Source: JAAYYY01 sp964602995
GTDB lineage: Bacteria; Chloroflexota; Anaerolineae; Promineifilales; Promineifilaceae
Direction: 5' to 3'
Assembly (NCBI GenBank): GCA_964602995.1
Contig: CAZRTM010000001.1
Span: 1 to 64,000, forward strand
Length of the DNA: 64,000 bases
This document shows positions 42,701 through 50,361 of this stretch, one piece after another (the stretch's first letter is position 1; each line of letters starts with the position of its first letter). Made by a program: the position numbers and the translations under genes. The notes under the pieces were generated by a model that was not told the origin of the DNA, searched no databases, and saw nothing but the letters and a program-made list of their open reading frames with translations.

Positions 42701-43608
42701 CCCAGGAAACTGCGGCCTCCGATTTCCCCTGGCTACACGCCTCCGAAGAAGCATCAACATCTGTGTCCACCATGATTCTTCCCCTGCTAACCGGGGACCG
42801 CGTCGTGGGCCTCTTTGTTATGTACCAGGAAGACGTGGATCACTTCACCAATCGTCATGAGACCCTGGCCGAAGTGCTCGTGTCCCAGGCCTCAGTTGCG
42901 GTGCAAAATGCGCGGCTCTTTGCCCAGGTTCAGAGCAGCCAGGAGCGTCTCCGCCAGTTGAGCAAACAGGTCGTCTCAGCTCAGGAAGAGGAGCGCCAGC
43001 GAATTTCGCGTGAGCTTCACGATGAAGCGGGACAGGCACTGACAGCGCTGAAGATTAGCCTGGAGATGATTAAGGGTAGCTGGTCGGATATGCCTGAGCT
43101 GGTTTCGGCCCAGATGGATGAAGCTATTTCCATGACCGACCAGACCATGGAACAAATTCGACTGCTGGCCCATGACCTGCGACCACCGGTTCTCGATACA
43201 TTTGGCCTTCAAGCATCAGTTGAGGGGCTGGTGAGGGACTTTGGGCGCCGTGCCCATCTCGAGATAGAATTTGAGGGGACGCCAATCCCCGAACTGCCCG
43301 ACGCAGTAACAATGTCATTTTATAGATTTGTACAAGAAGCGCTGACAAATGTGGCAAAATATGCCAGAGCCGATAAAGTGCAGGTTGAACTGCGCAACGA
43401 CGGTGATAAGATTATCGTATCGGTTACAGATAATGGAGTCGGTTTTGATGTTGATGAGCAGGTTGGTGATGGAGAGCGTAAAGGGGGTATCGGTTTAATT
43501 GGCATGCAAGATCGATTTGAGTTACTCAATGGTTGGGTGGAAATCGATTCCGCAGTTGGCCAAGGAACACGAGTGGCAGCGGTAGTTCCTTACCGGGAGG
43601 AAGAATGA
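39706..43608 (+). CDS. Large cytosolic GAF/PAS sensor histidine kinase (HisKA_3)
   Basis: 1300 residues with no membrane segment. Domains in order: GAF (about 20-165), coiled coil, PAS (about 205-325, LAQIGSWQWDIANDRLLWSE), PAS (about 335-450, VANLGSWMWDIGKNEIVWSD), PAS (about 459-560), GAF (about 565-735), GAF (about 740-905), GAF (about 919-1070), HisKA_3 dimerisation with phospho-His1105 in ISRELHDEAGQALTALKISL, and HATPase_c (about 1185-1298; ALTNVAKYARA, DNGVGFD, GIGLIGMQDR). Ligands of the sensor domains are unknown. The stop overlaps the start of a NarL-type regulator by ATGA, so this is a cognate pair. Confidence 0.95.
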   Translation: MTVSKSTPHKTGQLEEQFRVLQLIYDMMSAVGQAESVEEIYARAISALIDVLDADRAAVLIRHDQNDLRFEAVHGLSPEYQKAVEGHSPWKVDNPDPQPIFISDVSQNSKLSSHNATILAEGIRALGFIPLLHQGQLLGRFMVYYDQPHAFSEEEQQFAAMIASHTALALARKQYEQQLQTVRMELEQRVEQRTLQLKERETLLVESQRLAQIGSWQWDIANDRLLWSEELYHIFGQDPQQFIPTLERMAELIHPEDVTFWLSQVQGAKKTFEGNLRILRPGSEQRILHSRTTPLFNSKGERVKVLGTIQDVTERHQTEEALRKSERSLAEAQRVANLGSWMWDIGKNEIVWSDEMYRIYGLQPGEFVPTYENYLELQHPEDRDALAAAVNRALETKSPFEQYHRIIRADGFVRVLHARGRPVVDDESGEIVRMYGTGQDVTETKQTEEALRKSEESYRTLARNTPDAIVALYNTNLELIVLEGNIPDSLTPGARLSSLFPAEELQNDPLQPFREALEGVPQAFEKEYGENTYLVQAVPVRDASGKIFAGMAMIQNISERKRTERKLEQRAQQLTALHEMGQTVASSLDLEVIFERVLDNLRPILDAEGVFILLRDGEEELVFAAANEVGVGNLTGQRVPSTRGVASEVLRTGEVQWIYGEQTRQRVYHELESVAQYHPRAILAAPLNLHGEVIGVMEAVHTRSDAFIEEDKALIQTAANWTAIAIGNARQHGRLQRRLRESEALASISQALSETLELEQVLHLIVDSAQQLLPNVKWAAIHFLHRDGDHEELYPVALAGLDAGSKQPLINPEGHELAVDPLPKGLLSDEHSLDLEQPAMHFRDSGSGTEENAPLLVVPIHSREGRLGTLSVQSAIPEAFSEEDKRLLSTLGQQAAIAIEHARLFQVEQEARQVAESLRAANATLSQTLDVNIVLKTLFDYADELVGFDQAIVLLIQRGLHLRLRAWRGLQQSDFNNIFLDARDYPLFQKAIEEKVIVSQETAASDFPWLHASEEASTSVSTMILPLLTGDRVVGLFVMYQEDVDHFTNRHETLAEVLVSQASVAVQNARLFAQVQSSQERLRQLSKQVVSAQEEERQRISRELHDEAGQALTALKISLEMIKGSWSDMPELVSAQMDEAISMTDQTMEQIRLLAHDLRPPVLDTFGLQASVEGLVRDFGRRAHLEIEFEGTPIPELPDAVTMSFYRFVQEALTNVAKYARADKVQVELRNDGDKIIVSVTDNGVGFDVDEQVGDGERKGGIGLIGMQDRFELLNGWVEIDSAVGQGTRVAAVVPYREEE

Positions 43609-44258
43609 TTCGGGTAATTATTGCAGACGATCACCATTTGGTGCGTCAGGGTGTTCGGGCGCTTCTGGAAGATTGCGATGATATTCAAGTTGTCGGGGAA
43701 GCGTCCACAGGTCAGGAGGCTATCGAGCTTGCCGAGGAATTAGAGCCAGCCGTTGTTGTCATGGATATCTCCATGCCGCGGATGGACGGCTCGCAGGCCT
43801 CAGAACGTATTCTGGCATTAGACCGGCCGATAGAAGTTGTCATTCTCTCAATGCACTCCGACACCATTCTTGCCCAGCAACTGCTGCGAGAAGGGGTCAA
43901 AGGTTATCTACTGAAAAGCTCCATTGCCGAAGAGCTGCCCATGGCTATTCGCGCCGCCAGCCGCGGTCAGGTTTATCTCAGCCCGGCTATCTCAGATTCT
44001 GTCCTGACAAATCTGATGAGCCCACAACCTGGCCAACTGCCGGAAAGCCCTTCAGAGTTGCTAACGCCGCGCGAACGAGAAGTATTACAGCTCATTGCCG
44101 AAGGCCATACCAACAACGCCATTGCTGAAATCCTGACCATTAGCGTCAAGACGGTGGAGAAACATCGCGCCAGCCTGATGTCCAAACTTGGCGTGCACGA
44201 CCTGCCTTCCCTGATGCGCACATCCATCAAACATGGTCTGGTGTTTCTCGACAAGTAA
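43605..44258 (+). CDS. NarL/FixJ-family response regulator
   Basis: 217 residues from ATG 43605 in an ATGA overlap with the kinase; GGGAGGAAG is the ribosome-binding site. The receiver is intact: acidic pair Asp8-Asp9 (IIADDHHLV), phospho-acceptor Asp54 (VVMDISMPRMDG), Thr/Ser and Lys (YLLKSS) present. The output domain is a LuxR-type HTH: LTPREREVLQLIAEGHTNNA then VKTVEKHRASLMSKL. It should be phosphorylated by the adjacent kinase and activate transcription. A receiver-only paralogue is just downstream at 44436. Confidence 0.95.
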   Translation: MIRVIIADDHHLVRQGVRALLEDCDDIQVVGEASTGQEAIELAEELEPAVVVMDISMPRMDGSQASERILALDRPIEVVILSMHSDTILAQQLLREGVKGYLLKSSIAEELPMAIRAASRGQVYLSPAISDSVLTNLMSPQPGQLPESPSELLTPREREVLQLIAEGHTNNAIAEILTISVKTVEKHRASLMSKLGVHDLPSLMRTSIKHGLVFLDK

Positions 44259-44387
44259 CCCGCAACTCTCGTTCTAATTTCTTTAGAATTGGATGACCTC
44301 GGGAGAAATGGTAGGGAAATCCCCCATGTTGCTCGTGGGCCGGATAGTATAGGATGGATATGTTAAATCAAGAGCGCGAACGTTTGT

Positions 44388-44414
44388 GCGCTACGTTGAA
44401 GGCGCAACGTGCGC
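44388..44414. repeat. Hairpin upstream of the receiver-only gene
   Basis: GCGCTACGTTG (44388-44398) and CAACGTGCGC (44405-44414) pair with one bulged base around AAGGCG. It ends 21 bases before the ATG at 44436 and could act in leader control or as an operator. Confidence 0.4.
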
Positions 44415-44435
44415 TCAGGGATATGTTGGGGACAG

Positions 44436-44876
44436 ATGATTAGAGTGATTGTAGCCGACGATCATGATCTGGTGCGCCAGGGCGTTTGCGCGCTCCTGGA
44501 AAATGCACCAGATATTGAAGTGGTTGGTGAGGCTGAAAATGGCCGGCAGGCAATTGAACTGGCACAACGTCTGCGACCCGACGTCATCGTCATGGATATC
44601 TCCATGCCAGAGATGGACGGCATCCGCGCCACAGAACGAATTGTTCAGCTTAATCTACCGGCCCAAATTGTGATGCTTTCCATGTACGCCAACATTGACC
44701 TTGTGGAGCAAGCCATCCGTAAAGGCGCTATTGGCTACTTGTTGAAGCGCTCCACAACTGCCGAACTGGTTAAAGCAGTACAGGCTGCTCACCAGGGAAA
44801 GCCCTTCTTAAGCTCTGCCCTGCCGTTAAACGGTGCGCACGAGAATATTATCGAAAGAGCACAGCGGATTAGTTGA
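44436..44876 (+). CDS. Receiver-only response regulator (REC without HTH)
   Basis: 146 residues from ATG 44436. It is closely similar to the receiver of the regulator at 43605 (IRVIVADDHDLVRQGVCALL, VIVMDISMPEMDGIRATERI), with Asp8, Asp9, Asp54 and Lys (YLLKRS) intact. After the receiver only about 20 linker residues follow (HENIIERAQRIS) and no HTH. It probably arose by tandem duplication with loss of the output domain, and could compete for phosphate from the kinase, CheY/Spo0F-like. A strong terminator follows at 44922. Confidence 0.88.
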   Translation: MIRVIVADDHDLVRQGVCALLENAPDIEVVGEAENGRQAIELAQRLRPDVIVMDISMPEMDGIRATERIVQLNLPAQIVMLSMYANIDLVEQAIRKGAIGYLLKRSTTAELVKAVQAAHQGKPFLSSALPLNGAHENIIERAQRIS

Positions 44877-44921
44877 GAGTACCAGCCGGCGCCCACTTCC
44901 GGGCATCTATTGATTTTAGAA

Positions 44922-44948
44922 GGCCGCTCCCTATGAGCGGCCTTTTTG
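44922..44948 (+). terminator. Rho-independent terminator
   Basis: Perfect 8-bp stem GGCCGCTC (44922-44929) and GAGCGGCC (44935-44942), loop CCTAT, followed by TTTTTG. It closes the kinase/regulator operon 45 bases after the stop of the receiver-only gene. Confidence 0.92.
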
Positions 44949-45241
44949 TTTCTCCTTCTTTCCCTCCCCCACTCATTGACTCTGCTGCGGCGCTTCTCAT
45001 CCTTGTTTTGGTAGCCAGTAGGGTACTCCAATGCAGTAATAGGGTGTTTAGCCGGAACAGAGTAGGGTAAGACCCCATACAATCAGTTCTTGCGCTATGC
45101 CATTATTAGCTTAAGTAAGTTCATTTGAATCAAAAGCCTCCTGGCCATCAAGACAAAATAGATCCAGTCTGCGAGGCATCACAGCAAAAGACCAACCACC
45201 ACACTTTCAACGCACAAAGTACAGGGAAAAAGGAGACCATA
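44949..45241 (+). other. Non-coding leader region of the second pseudo-regulator
   Basis: No supported ORF. AGTAGGGTA occurs twice (about 45016 and 45062). No convincing -35/-10 pair is seen. The region ends in an A-rich stretch with AAAGGAGA as the ribosome-binding site for the gene at 45242. Confidence 0.4.
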
Positions 45242-45925
45242 ATGCGCGTTTTGATAGTTGACAAACTCCGTCTATTTTGTCACACGCTAAAAGTAGTGTT
45301 GCAGAAAGAAAGCGATATGACCGTCGTAGGCTGTGCTACTACCCCAGAACAGGCACTACATCAGGTTCCGCACAGCGATATCGTCTTAGTAAACACCACA
45401 CTTGACGAAGAAAGCACTTTGAAACTGGTACATGACATCACATCGCAACACTCACGCGTAAAAGTTCTCGTTGTTGGCGTTGGTGAAGATGCGGCAACGA
45501 TCCTCCAGTATGTCGAGGCCGGCGCAGTTGGCTACATCAGTAAAGAAGATTCCGTCGAAAAGCTACTTCAGAAAGTTCGCGCCGCACACCAGGATAAGGC
45601 TGTGGTTTCACCCACCGTTGCGGCCCAACTGATGTCGCGCCTGGCTGAGTTGACCAGCATGCGCTCCAAGATGTGGGCGGCTCCGGAGGCCCAGATGCGC
45701 CGCTTTAGCGACCTGACCCCTCGCGAGCAAGAAGTACTCAGTCTTCTCGGCAAGGGTATGAGCAATCAGGAAATCGCGGACCAGCTCTACATTGAACACG
45801 GCACGGTAAAGAACCACGTTCACCGTATCCTGAAAAAGCTGAATGCCAGCAATCGCCATGAAGCGGCAGCCGCTTACATGCTCCGCCTCAAGCACGAGAG
45901 CGCGGCCGGCGTCTATGTCAGCTAG
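45242..45925 (+). CDS. NarL/FixJ-type regulator with degenerate (pseudo-)receiver
   Basis: 227 residues from ATG 45242 (AAAGGAGA upstream); the longer frame to 45125 is not supported. The receiver keeps Asp7 but the second acidic residue is Lys8 (LIVDKLRLF), and the phospho-acceptor is Asn51 (DIVLVNTTLDEEST). A Lys in YISKEDS is kept. The HTH is intact (LTPREQEVLSLLGKGMSNQE, GTVKNHVHRILKKLNASNRH). Overall organisation, ILQYVEAGAVGY and SSRHEAAA-like endings match the regulator at 26662, so the two form a subfamily. Phosphorylation-independent control is expected. An Lmo0937-like membrane gene follows after 39 bases. Confidence 0.9.
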   Translation: MRVLIVDKLRLFCHTLKVVLQKESDMTVVGCATTPEQALHQVPHSDIVLVNTTLDEESTLKLVHDITSQHSRVKVLVVGVGEDAATILQYVEAGAVGYISKEDSVEKLLQKVRAAHQDKAVVSPTVAAQLMSRLAELTSMRSKMWAAPEAQMRRFSDLTPREQEVLSLLGKGMSNQEIADQLYIEHGTVKNHVHRILKKLNASNRHEAAAAYMLRLKHESAAGVYVS

Positions 45926-45964
45926 TGCCAGAACCAGGTTAGGCCATTTAGAAGGAGAGGATAG

Positions 45965-46117
45965 ATGTTTTGGACCGTTGCTGTCATCCTGGCTATGTTG
46001 TGGCTGCTCGGTTTCGTAGCCCAGGTCACCCTTGGCGGCTTCATACATGTTTTGCTCCTGCTGGCAGTGATAGCAGTCTGTGTCCGCGTGATGCGTAGGC
46101 GGACCCCAACCATCTGA
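45965..46117 (+). CDS. Lmo0937-family small membrane protein
   Basis: 50 residues, with a strong GAAGGAGAGG site before ATG 45965. The sequence is almost all two membrane helices: MFWTVAVILAMLWLLGFVAQ, then TLGGFIHVLLLLAVIAVCVR and a basic tail. The pattern WLLG...TLGGFIHxLLxIA is the hallmark of the Lmo0937 family, found in many bacteria with stress-linked expression but unknown function. It may share a transcript with the pseudo-regulator upstream. Confidence 0.85.
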   Translation: MFWTVAVILAMLWLLGFVAQVTLGGFIHVLLLLAVIAVCVRVMRRRTPTI

Positions 46118-46158
46118 GACAGCAGGTAAAAAGAGTAACGAGGGAGAGTGAAAGCAAG

Positions 46159-46270
46159 CGGTAGCCGGGTATACGTTAATTCAAAGAGCTGGCAAGAGAG
46201 AGTTTAACTTTTCCGTGCGTGACAGAGCTGTGAAAATAAAACCGCCAGACTCCAGTGTGCCCGGCTACCG
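46159..46270 (+). ncRNA. Candidate structured RNA of about 112 nt
   Basis: A perfect 11-bp long-range stem closes the region: CGGTAGCCGGG (46159-46169) with CCCGGCTACCG (46260-46270). Nested inside are CTGGC (46189-46193) with GCCAG (46244-46248), an A/T-rich helix GTTT...TTTT with AAAA...AAAC (about 46202-46242), and an ACAG-AG-CTGT hairpin (about 46222-46231). The ordered nesting suggests an RNA rather than a simple DNA repeat. No family is recognised. The direction is assumed to follow the upstream genes; a terminator lies 112 bases further on. Confidence 0.4.
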
Positions 46271-46381
46271 ATATAAATGAGTGAGGAATTATCCCAGAAG
46301 AACGACCAGTAGATTGATGTGGTGTTAAGCGCAAACGCCTGTTTGCGATAAACACAACCCCATAACCTCTTCCCGGTAAAG

Positions 46382-46416
46382 TGGGCTGACGAATTTATAG
46401 TTCGTCAGCCCATTTT
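46382..46416. terminator. Bidirectional terminator
   Basis: Perfect 12-bp stem TGGGCTGACGAA (46382-46393) and TTCGTCAGCCCA (46401-46412) with a 7-base loop, followed by TTTT on the plus strand and by a shorter CTTTA on the minus. It lies between genes that converge: the Lmo0937-like gene or RNA on the plus and the VWA-FHA gene on the minus. Confidence 0.85.
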
Positions 46417-46442
46417 ACTATTTCCCCTACCGCCTAGCGGAT

Positions 46443-48332
46443 TTACTCCTCAGAGTCGAGGTCTATTCCAAAATCGTCCACCACAAAGAAGCGCAACCGA
46501 ACCCGCCCCAACTGTACTTCGTCGCCGTCGCCTAACTGCCGTGGCGCCAATCCCAATCGTTCAAAGTTCAACTGCGTCCCGTGCTCGCTGCCCTCATCAT
46601 ATAACCAGTATGCTCCATTTTGCCGCCGGATTCGCGCATGCAACAACGAGACGGTCGGATCATCAATAGCCACATCAGCATAGTCAGCATCGCGCCCCAA
46701 CGTAACATTATCGCCCACAATGGAAAACGGGGTCAGAGCTTGCTCCACCGGTTGCAGCAGAGCGCCACCTGTGACCGGCGCTGCAGGGCGCTCCAACGGC
46801 TTGTTGTCAGAAGAGAGCTTATCACTGCGCTGCTGCGGCTCACCGCCGCTTAGCTGGCGTGTCATCAGAACTAGCAGAAGGACGACCAGAACGGCCATTC
46901 CCAACAGCGGGCCGGTTGTTACCTGTGGCAACGACTCTACGGGCACAATGCGGCCGATAACTTCTAGCGGCGTGGGCGTCGGCGTCGCGGTTGGCGTCGG
47001 CAACGGTTGGGGGCGCACAATCTGAATCGTCACATCGACCGGCGCACTCTCCGCCGTCAGCCCCAGGGAGTCGGTGACCTCGACGGAAAGTGTATAACTG
47101 CCTTCCTCCAGGTCACGAATATCCCAATCAAACTGCAGGTTCTGGGAGCTGCCGATCACCGGCGCGTCCTGCGGCTCTCCGTCAACGAGCAGGCTCATCG
47201 ATGTCAGCCTTCTGGGCATCTCGTCAGGCCAGGTGACAATGACGGGAACCGGCTGCACGGCCGGTTGTAGAGCCGTCAGCTCCGTGTCTGGCTGGATTCC
47301 ACTACGACGAATGGCGCCCCCTTCAAGGCTAATCTCTACCTCGGGAGGCTCAATCCGCAGCTCAATGATCATCTCATCCTGAACACCATCGAGAGAAACG
47401 TTAAGCGGGTAGTTGCCACTCTGCGAAAGGTTTGTCTGATAAACGAGCTGTGTCTGGGTGGCATTGTCCAGCACGACCTGAAACAACTCGCTGCTCTCCG
47501 AAGTGCCGCGTATGAAGGCGTGGCGACCGCGCGTCGGTGTGGTCAGCGATGTTATCCTCTCCACCGCATTTTCACTCTCGCTGGGACCCAAAAGGAGCAC
47601 AAAGATGGGAACCTCTAGCTGCCTGGCGCGGGCGACTACGCCTTCCGTGAGCAGTGGATTTAGCTGAATACCATCCGTAAAAAGCACAATGGCCTGAAAG
47701 CGCCCCCGGCTGTTGTTCGACTGCGCCAGCGACAGCGTCGTATCCACCATGTCAATTGCGCCATCTCCTGCTACCTGCCGTGGATTATAGCGGTTGATGG
47801 CATCAATCAGCTCTCCCGGTTGTGACACACCCTGCACCAGCGCCTCTCCCCCTTCCCCATTGGGAACGACAATCGAAACCCGGTCCCGTCCCGCCACATC
47901 CATAAAGCGCCCGCTGTAAAACTGGATCGTATCCTTAACCAGTTGCATCCGCACCAGGCCGGCCTCATCTTCAATCTCCAGAAGGCGCGCGCTGCCATCC
48001 AGCACAAAGAACAAATCAACGCCAACCGTTACGTCGCGCAGCTCGTAATCGGCTATGGGCACACCGTTCTCCCAGAAGCGTAGCCTATTGAAGTTATTCA
48101 GCGGCTGGCTCTGACCGTCGGTCGCGATAAGATTGACGCCCATTTCGGGGAAGCGAGACCGGTTCACTCCGGTAATTGTCAGGCGCATTCCAGGCGGCGG
48201 TGGCGCTTGCCCCTGGCCCAGTGCCGGCCGGTGCAGCCATAATAGCCCAATGAATATCAGCGCCAGGAGCGCAATAGGGCCGCCCGCTGATGCCCGATTG
48301 ACGGATGGGGCGCGCTCTGCTAATGGTGGCAT
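46443..48332 (-). CDS. Membrane protein with VWA-like, TM and C-terminal FHA domains
   Basis: 629 residues. The N-terminal signal (about 18-40, ALLALIFIGLLWLHRPALGQ) exports a VWA-like domain (about 50-300). Its MIDAS is degenerate (VLDGSARLLE instead of DxSxS) but IVLFTDGIQLNPLL supplies the TDG. A beta-sandwich region (310-460) follows, then a Pro/Thr linker, a TM helix (about 478-497, LLGMAVLVVLLLVLM) and a cytoplasmic FHA domain (545-625) with LGRDADYADVAIDDPTVSLL, HARI and EHGT. FHA binds phosphothreonine peptides, so external binding could be relayed to a Ser/Thr kinase network. Divergent paralogue at 48422. Confidence 0.85.
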   Translation of the reverse strand: MPPLAERAPSVNRASAGGPIALLALIFIGLLWLHRPALGQGQAPPPPGMRLTITGVNRSRFPEMGVNLIATDGQSQPLNNFNRLRFWENGVPIADYELRDVTVGVDLFFVLDGSARLLEIEDEAGLVRMQLVKDTIQFYSGRFMDVAGRDRVSIVVPNGEGGEALVQGVSQPGELIDAINRYNPRQVAGDGAIDMVDTTLSLAQSNNSRGRFQAIVLFTDGIQLNPLLTEGVVARARQLEVPIFVLLLGPSESENAVERITSLTTPTRGRHAFIRGTSESSELFQVVLDNATQTQLVYQTNLSQSGNYPLNVSLDGVQDEMIIELRIEPPEVEISLEGGAIRRSGIQPDTELTALQPAVQPVPVIVTWPDEMPRRLTSMSLLVDGEPQDAPVIGSSQNLQFDWDIRDLEEGSYTLSVEVTDSLGLTAESAPVDVTIQIVRPQPLPTPTATPTPTPLEVIGRIVPVESLPQVTTGPLLGMAVLVVLLLVLMTRQLSGGEPQQRSDKLSSDNKPLERPAAPVTGGALLQPVEQALTPFSIVGDNVTLGRDADYADVAIDDPTVSLLHARIRRQNGAYWLYDEGSEHGTQLNFERLGLAPRQLGDGDEVQLGRVRLRFFVVDDFGIDLDSEE

Positions 48333-48421
48333 TTACCCTCTCGGTTTACGTTCCCTTAAAGTCTGCTATTATACGGGCAGGGCAGCTTATAGGGAAATAG
48401 TATGGAACTTCAGGAAACGCT

Positions 48422-50341
48422 ATGTCATTAGGTTTACGTCGCCGGACACCATTTCGGAAGCTTCTGTTTCTCCTGCTTCTGCTTGCCAGCCTGATAAGCT
48501 CTGTGGCGCTGGCGCAGGAGGGCGAACCGGGGGACGACGCAGGCCAGGAAGAAGGTACACAAGAGGCTGAAACAGTCCAGGAAGGTAGCGCAGCGCGACT
48601 CTTTATTACGAATGCGGATACAAGCGCTGTTCCCACTGTCATCTTACGCACTTATGGTTTCACCCCAGACGGGCGCCCCCTGTCTCTGAATGACGAGCCC
48701 GTTGTCGTCCGCCACGCCGGAGAGACAATCGAGCAGACAGAGGTTGCGGGTACCAGCGAAGTCGGGACGTTCACCATCTTCCTGGTAGACATAGCACCCG
48801 GTGTCGACGCCCAGGTTCCGGCCATTCAGCAGGAGATTGAGCGGTTCGCCAGTGACGCCTATATGAAGGAACAGGTCGACGCCATTGCCATTTACCGCGT
48901 AGGCCCCGATGGCGCAGAGATAGCCCTGGAACCGACCATTTTCTACAACAGTGTTCGCAACTTCTTTGCCGACCCACTGCAAACGCATGACGGACCGACG
49001 GCGCTGATTGATAGTCTTGTTGACCTGTTGAATGAAGCCCGCTCGCTGGCTCCCAACCCCAATCTGGTCACCTCAATCGTCGTTTTCAGCGACGGCACAG
49101 ACGCTATGAGCAGCCAGTTCCAGGCCGCCGACGTTGCCAGAACGGCGCGCGAGCAATCTATTCCTGTACATACCGTGTGGCTGCTAAATGAACAACTGAC
49201 AGTGGGACAGGAAATGGGACGCAACTACCTGGCACAGGTTGCCAGCGATGCCTATGGGGTGGCCGCACGGCAGGATCAGCCAGAAACCGTAAATGCCATC
49301 TTTGACCGCATTATCGCTTTCCGCGAGCAACAACTGCTGCGCTACACCATCCCCACAGTCAGCGGCGGCCCTGCTCCCGTGGAAGTCAACCTGCTGAATG
49401 ACCCAACAGTCCAGGCCCAGACCGAAGTAACCATCAACGCCAGCGCGCCCACAGTCAGCCTGAACATACCCCCGGATAGCCGCACGCTGCAGCTTCCTAC
49501 GCTTGAGAACCCGGTACGCATTGCGCTCTCTGCCAGCGCAACGTGGCTCGATGGCGTCGAACGCTCTCTGCAACAGGCGCGACTGCTGGTTAATGATGCG
49601 CCCGTCCAGGAAGTACCGGTCAACCAGCTAGGGCGCTTTGAAGTTGAGATAAACAATTTCATCTACGGCGATAACAGTGTCCGGCTGGAAGTTACAGACG
49701 AACAGGGTCTACAAGCCACAAGTCCTCCCATCGTCCTCACAGTGGCCGAAGGTGAAACGGCCATTCCCGAAGCTCTGCAGGCCGGCACAACGTTGCTGCC
49801 CTCATTCGGGCCGGTATGCCTTGGAGGAGGCGTACTGCTGGCCCTGTTGGCGCTTGGCGGTTTGCTGGCCTATCGCGCTGGCCGGCTGCCCGCCATCCGC
49901 CGCCCGCGTCGCCGCCGCGAGCCGGTAACGGTGGAAGAGGACATCGCTTACCCTGAACCGGCGGCTCCAGTTCCTGTTTCGCCGGAGCCAGTGGCGGCTG
50001 CACCTGCCGCCGCTCCCGTCAGCAGCGGTGCTGGCGCATTCCTGGAGGTGCTGGTCACGGAGACGCAGATGCCGTCACACGTTCCGCTGCAGGGAGATGA
50101 AACGCGGCTGGGCCGCTCGCCGGCGTTGGCTGATATCGCCTTCGAGCAAGATATTACCGTATCGCGCCTGCATGCTACCATTCTGTGGGATGGACACAAT
50201 TACCGGATCTACGATGACGACAGCACCAGTGGCACATGGGTCAATGATCAGGCAGTTCCGGATTACGGCACCCAGTTGTTCGATGGTGACGATATTTTCC
50301 TCGGAAAGGTCCATCTTCGCTTCCGCCAGCAGCACGCTTAG
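48422..50341 (+). CDS. Membrane protein with VWA-like, TM and C-terminal FHA domains
   Basis: 639 residues. Signal peptide about 11-32 (LLFLLLLLASLISSVALAQ); an acidic linker; a VWA-like domain about 95-310 with degenerate MIDAS (FLVDIAPGVDAQ) and VVFSDGTDAMSS; a second beta-sandwich region to about 455; a TM helix about 463-483 (PVCLGGGVLLALLALGGLLA); a basic stretch (RRPRRRREPV) on the inner side; an Ala/Pro linker; and FHA at 550-638 (TRLGRSPALADIAFEQDITV, SRLHATI, TSGTWVND). Same architecture as the neighbour at 46443, transcribed divergently from an 89-base region. Ribosome-binding site AGGAAA. Confidence 0.85.
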   Translation: MSLGLRRRTPFRKLLFLLLLLASLISSVALAQEGEPGDDAGQEEGTQEAETVQEGSAARLFITNADTSAVPTVILRTYGFTPDGRPLSLNDEPVVVRHAGETIEQTEVAGTSEVGTFTIFLVDIAPGVDAQVPAIQQEIERFASDAYMKEQVDAIAIYRVGPDGAEIALEPTIFYNSVRNFFADPLQTHDGPTALIDSLVDLLNEARSLAPNPNLVTSIVVFSDGTDAMSSQFQAADVARTAREQSIPVHTVWLLNEQLTVGQEMGRNYLAQVASDAYGVAARQDQPETVNAIFDRIIAFREQQLLRYTIPTVSGGPAPVEVNLLNDPTVQAQTEVTINASAPTVSLNIPPDSRTLQLPTLENPVRIALSASATWLDGVERSLQQARLLVNDAPVQEVPVNQLGRFEVEINNFIYGDNSVRLEVTDEQGLQATSPPIVLTVAEGETAIPEALQAGTTLLPSFGPVCLGGGVLLALLALGGLLAYRAGRLPAIRRPRRRREPVTVEEDIAYPEPAAPVPVSPEPVAAAPAAAPVSSGAGAFLEVLVTETQMPSHVPLQGDETRLGRSPALADIAFEQDITVSRLHATILWDGHNYRIYDDDSTSGTWVNDQAVPDYGTQLFDGDDIFLGKVHLRFRQQHA

Positions 50342-50361
50342 GACACTGACGTCGCACAACC

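Noticed and set aside
46141..46280. c-di-GMP (GEMM) riboswitch, because of GGTAGCCGGG and GGCTACCGAT words
   Set aside because: The conserved GACGCAAAGCC-type core and GGCAAACC are missing, and the two words pair with each other over 90 bases rather than forming the GEMM hairpin.
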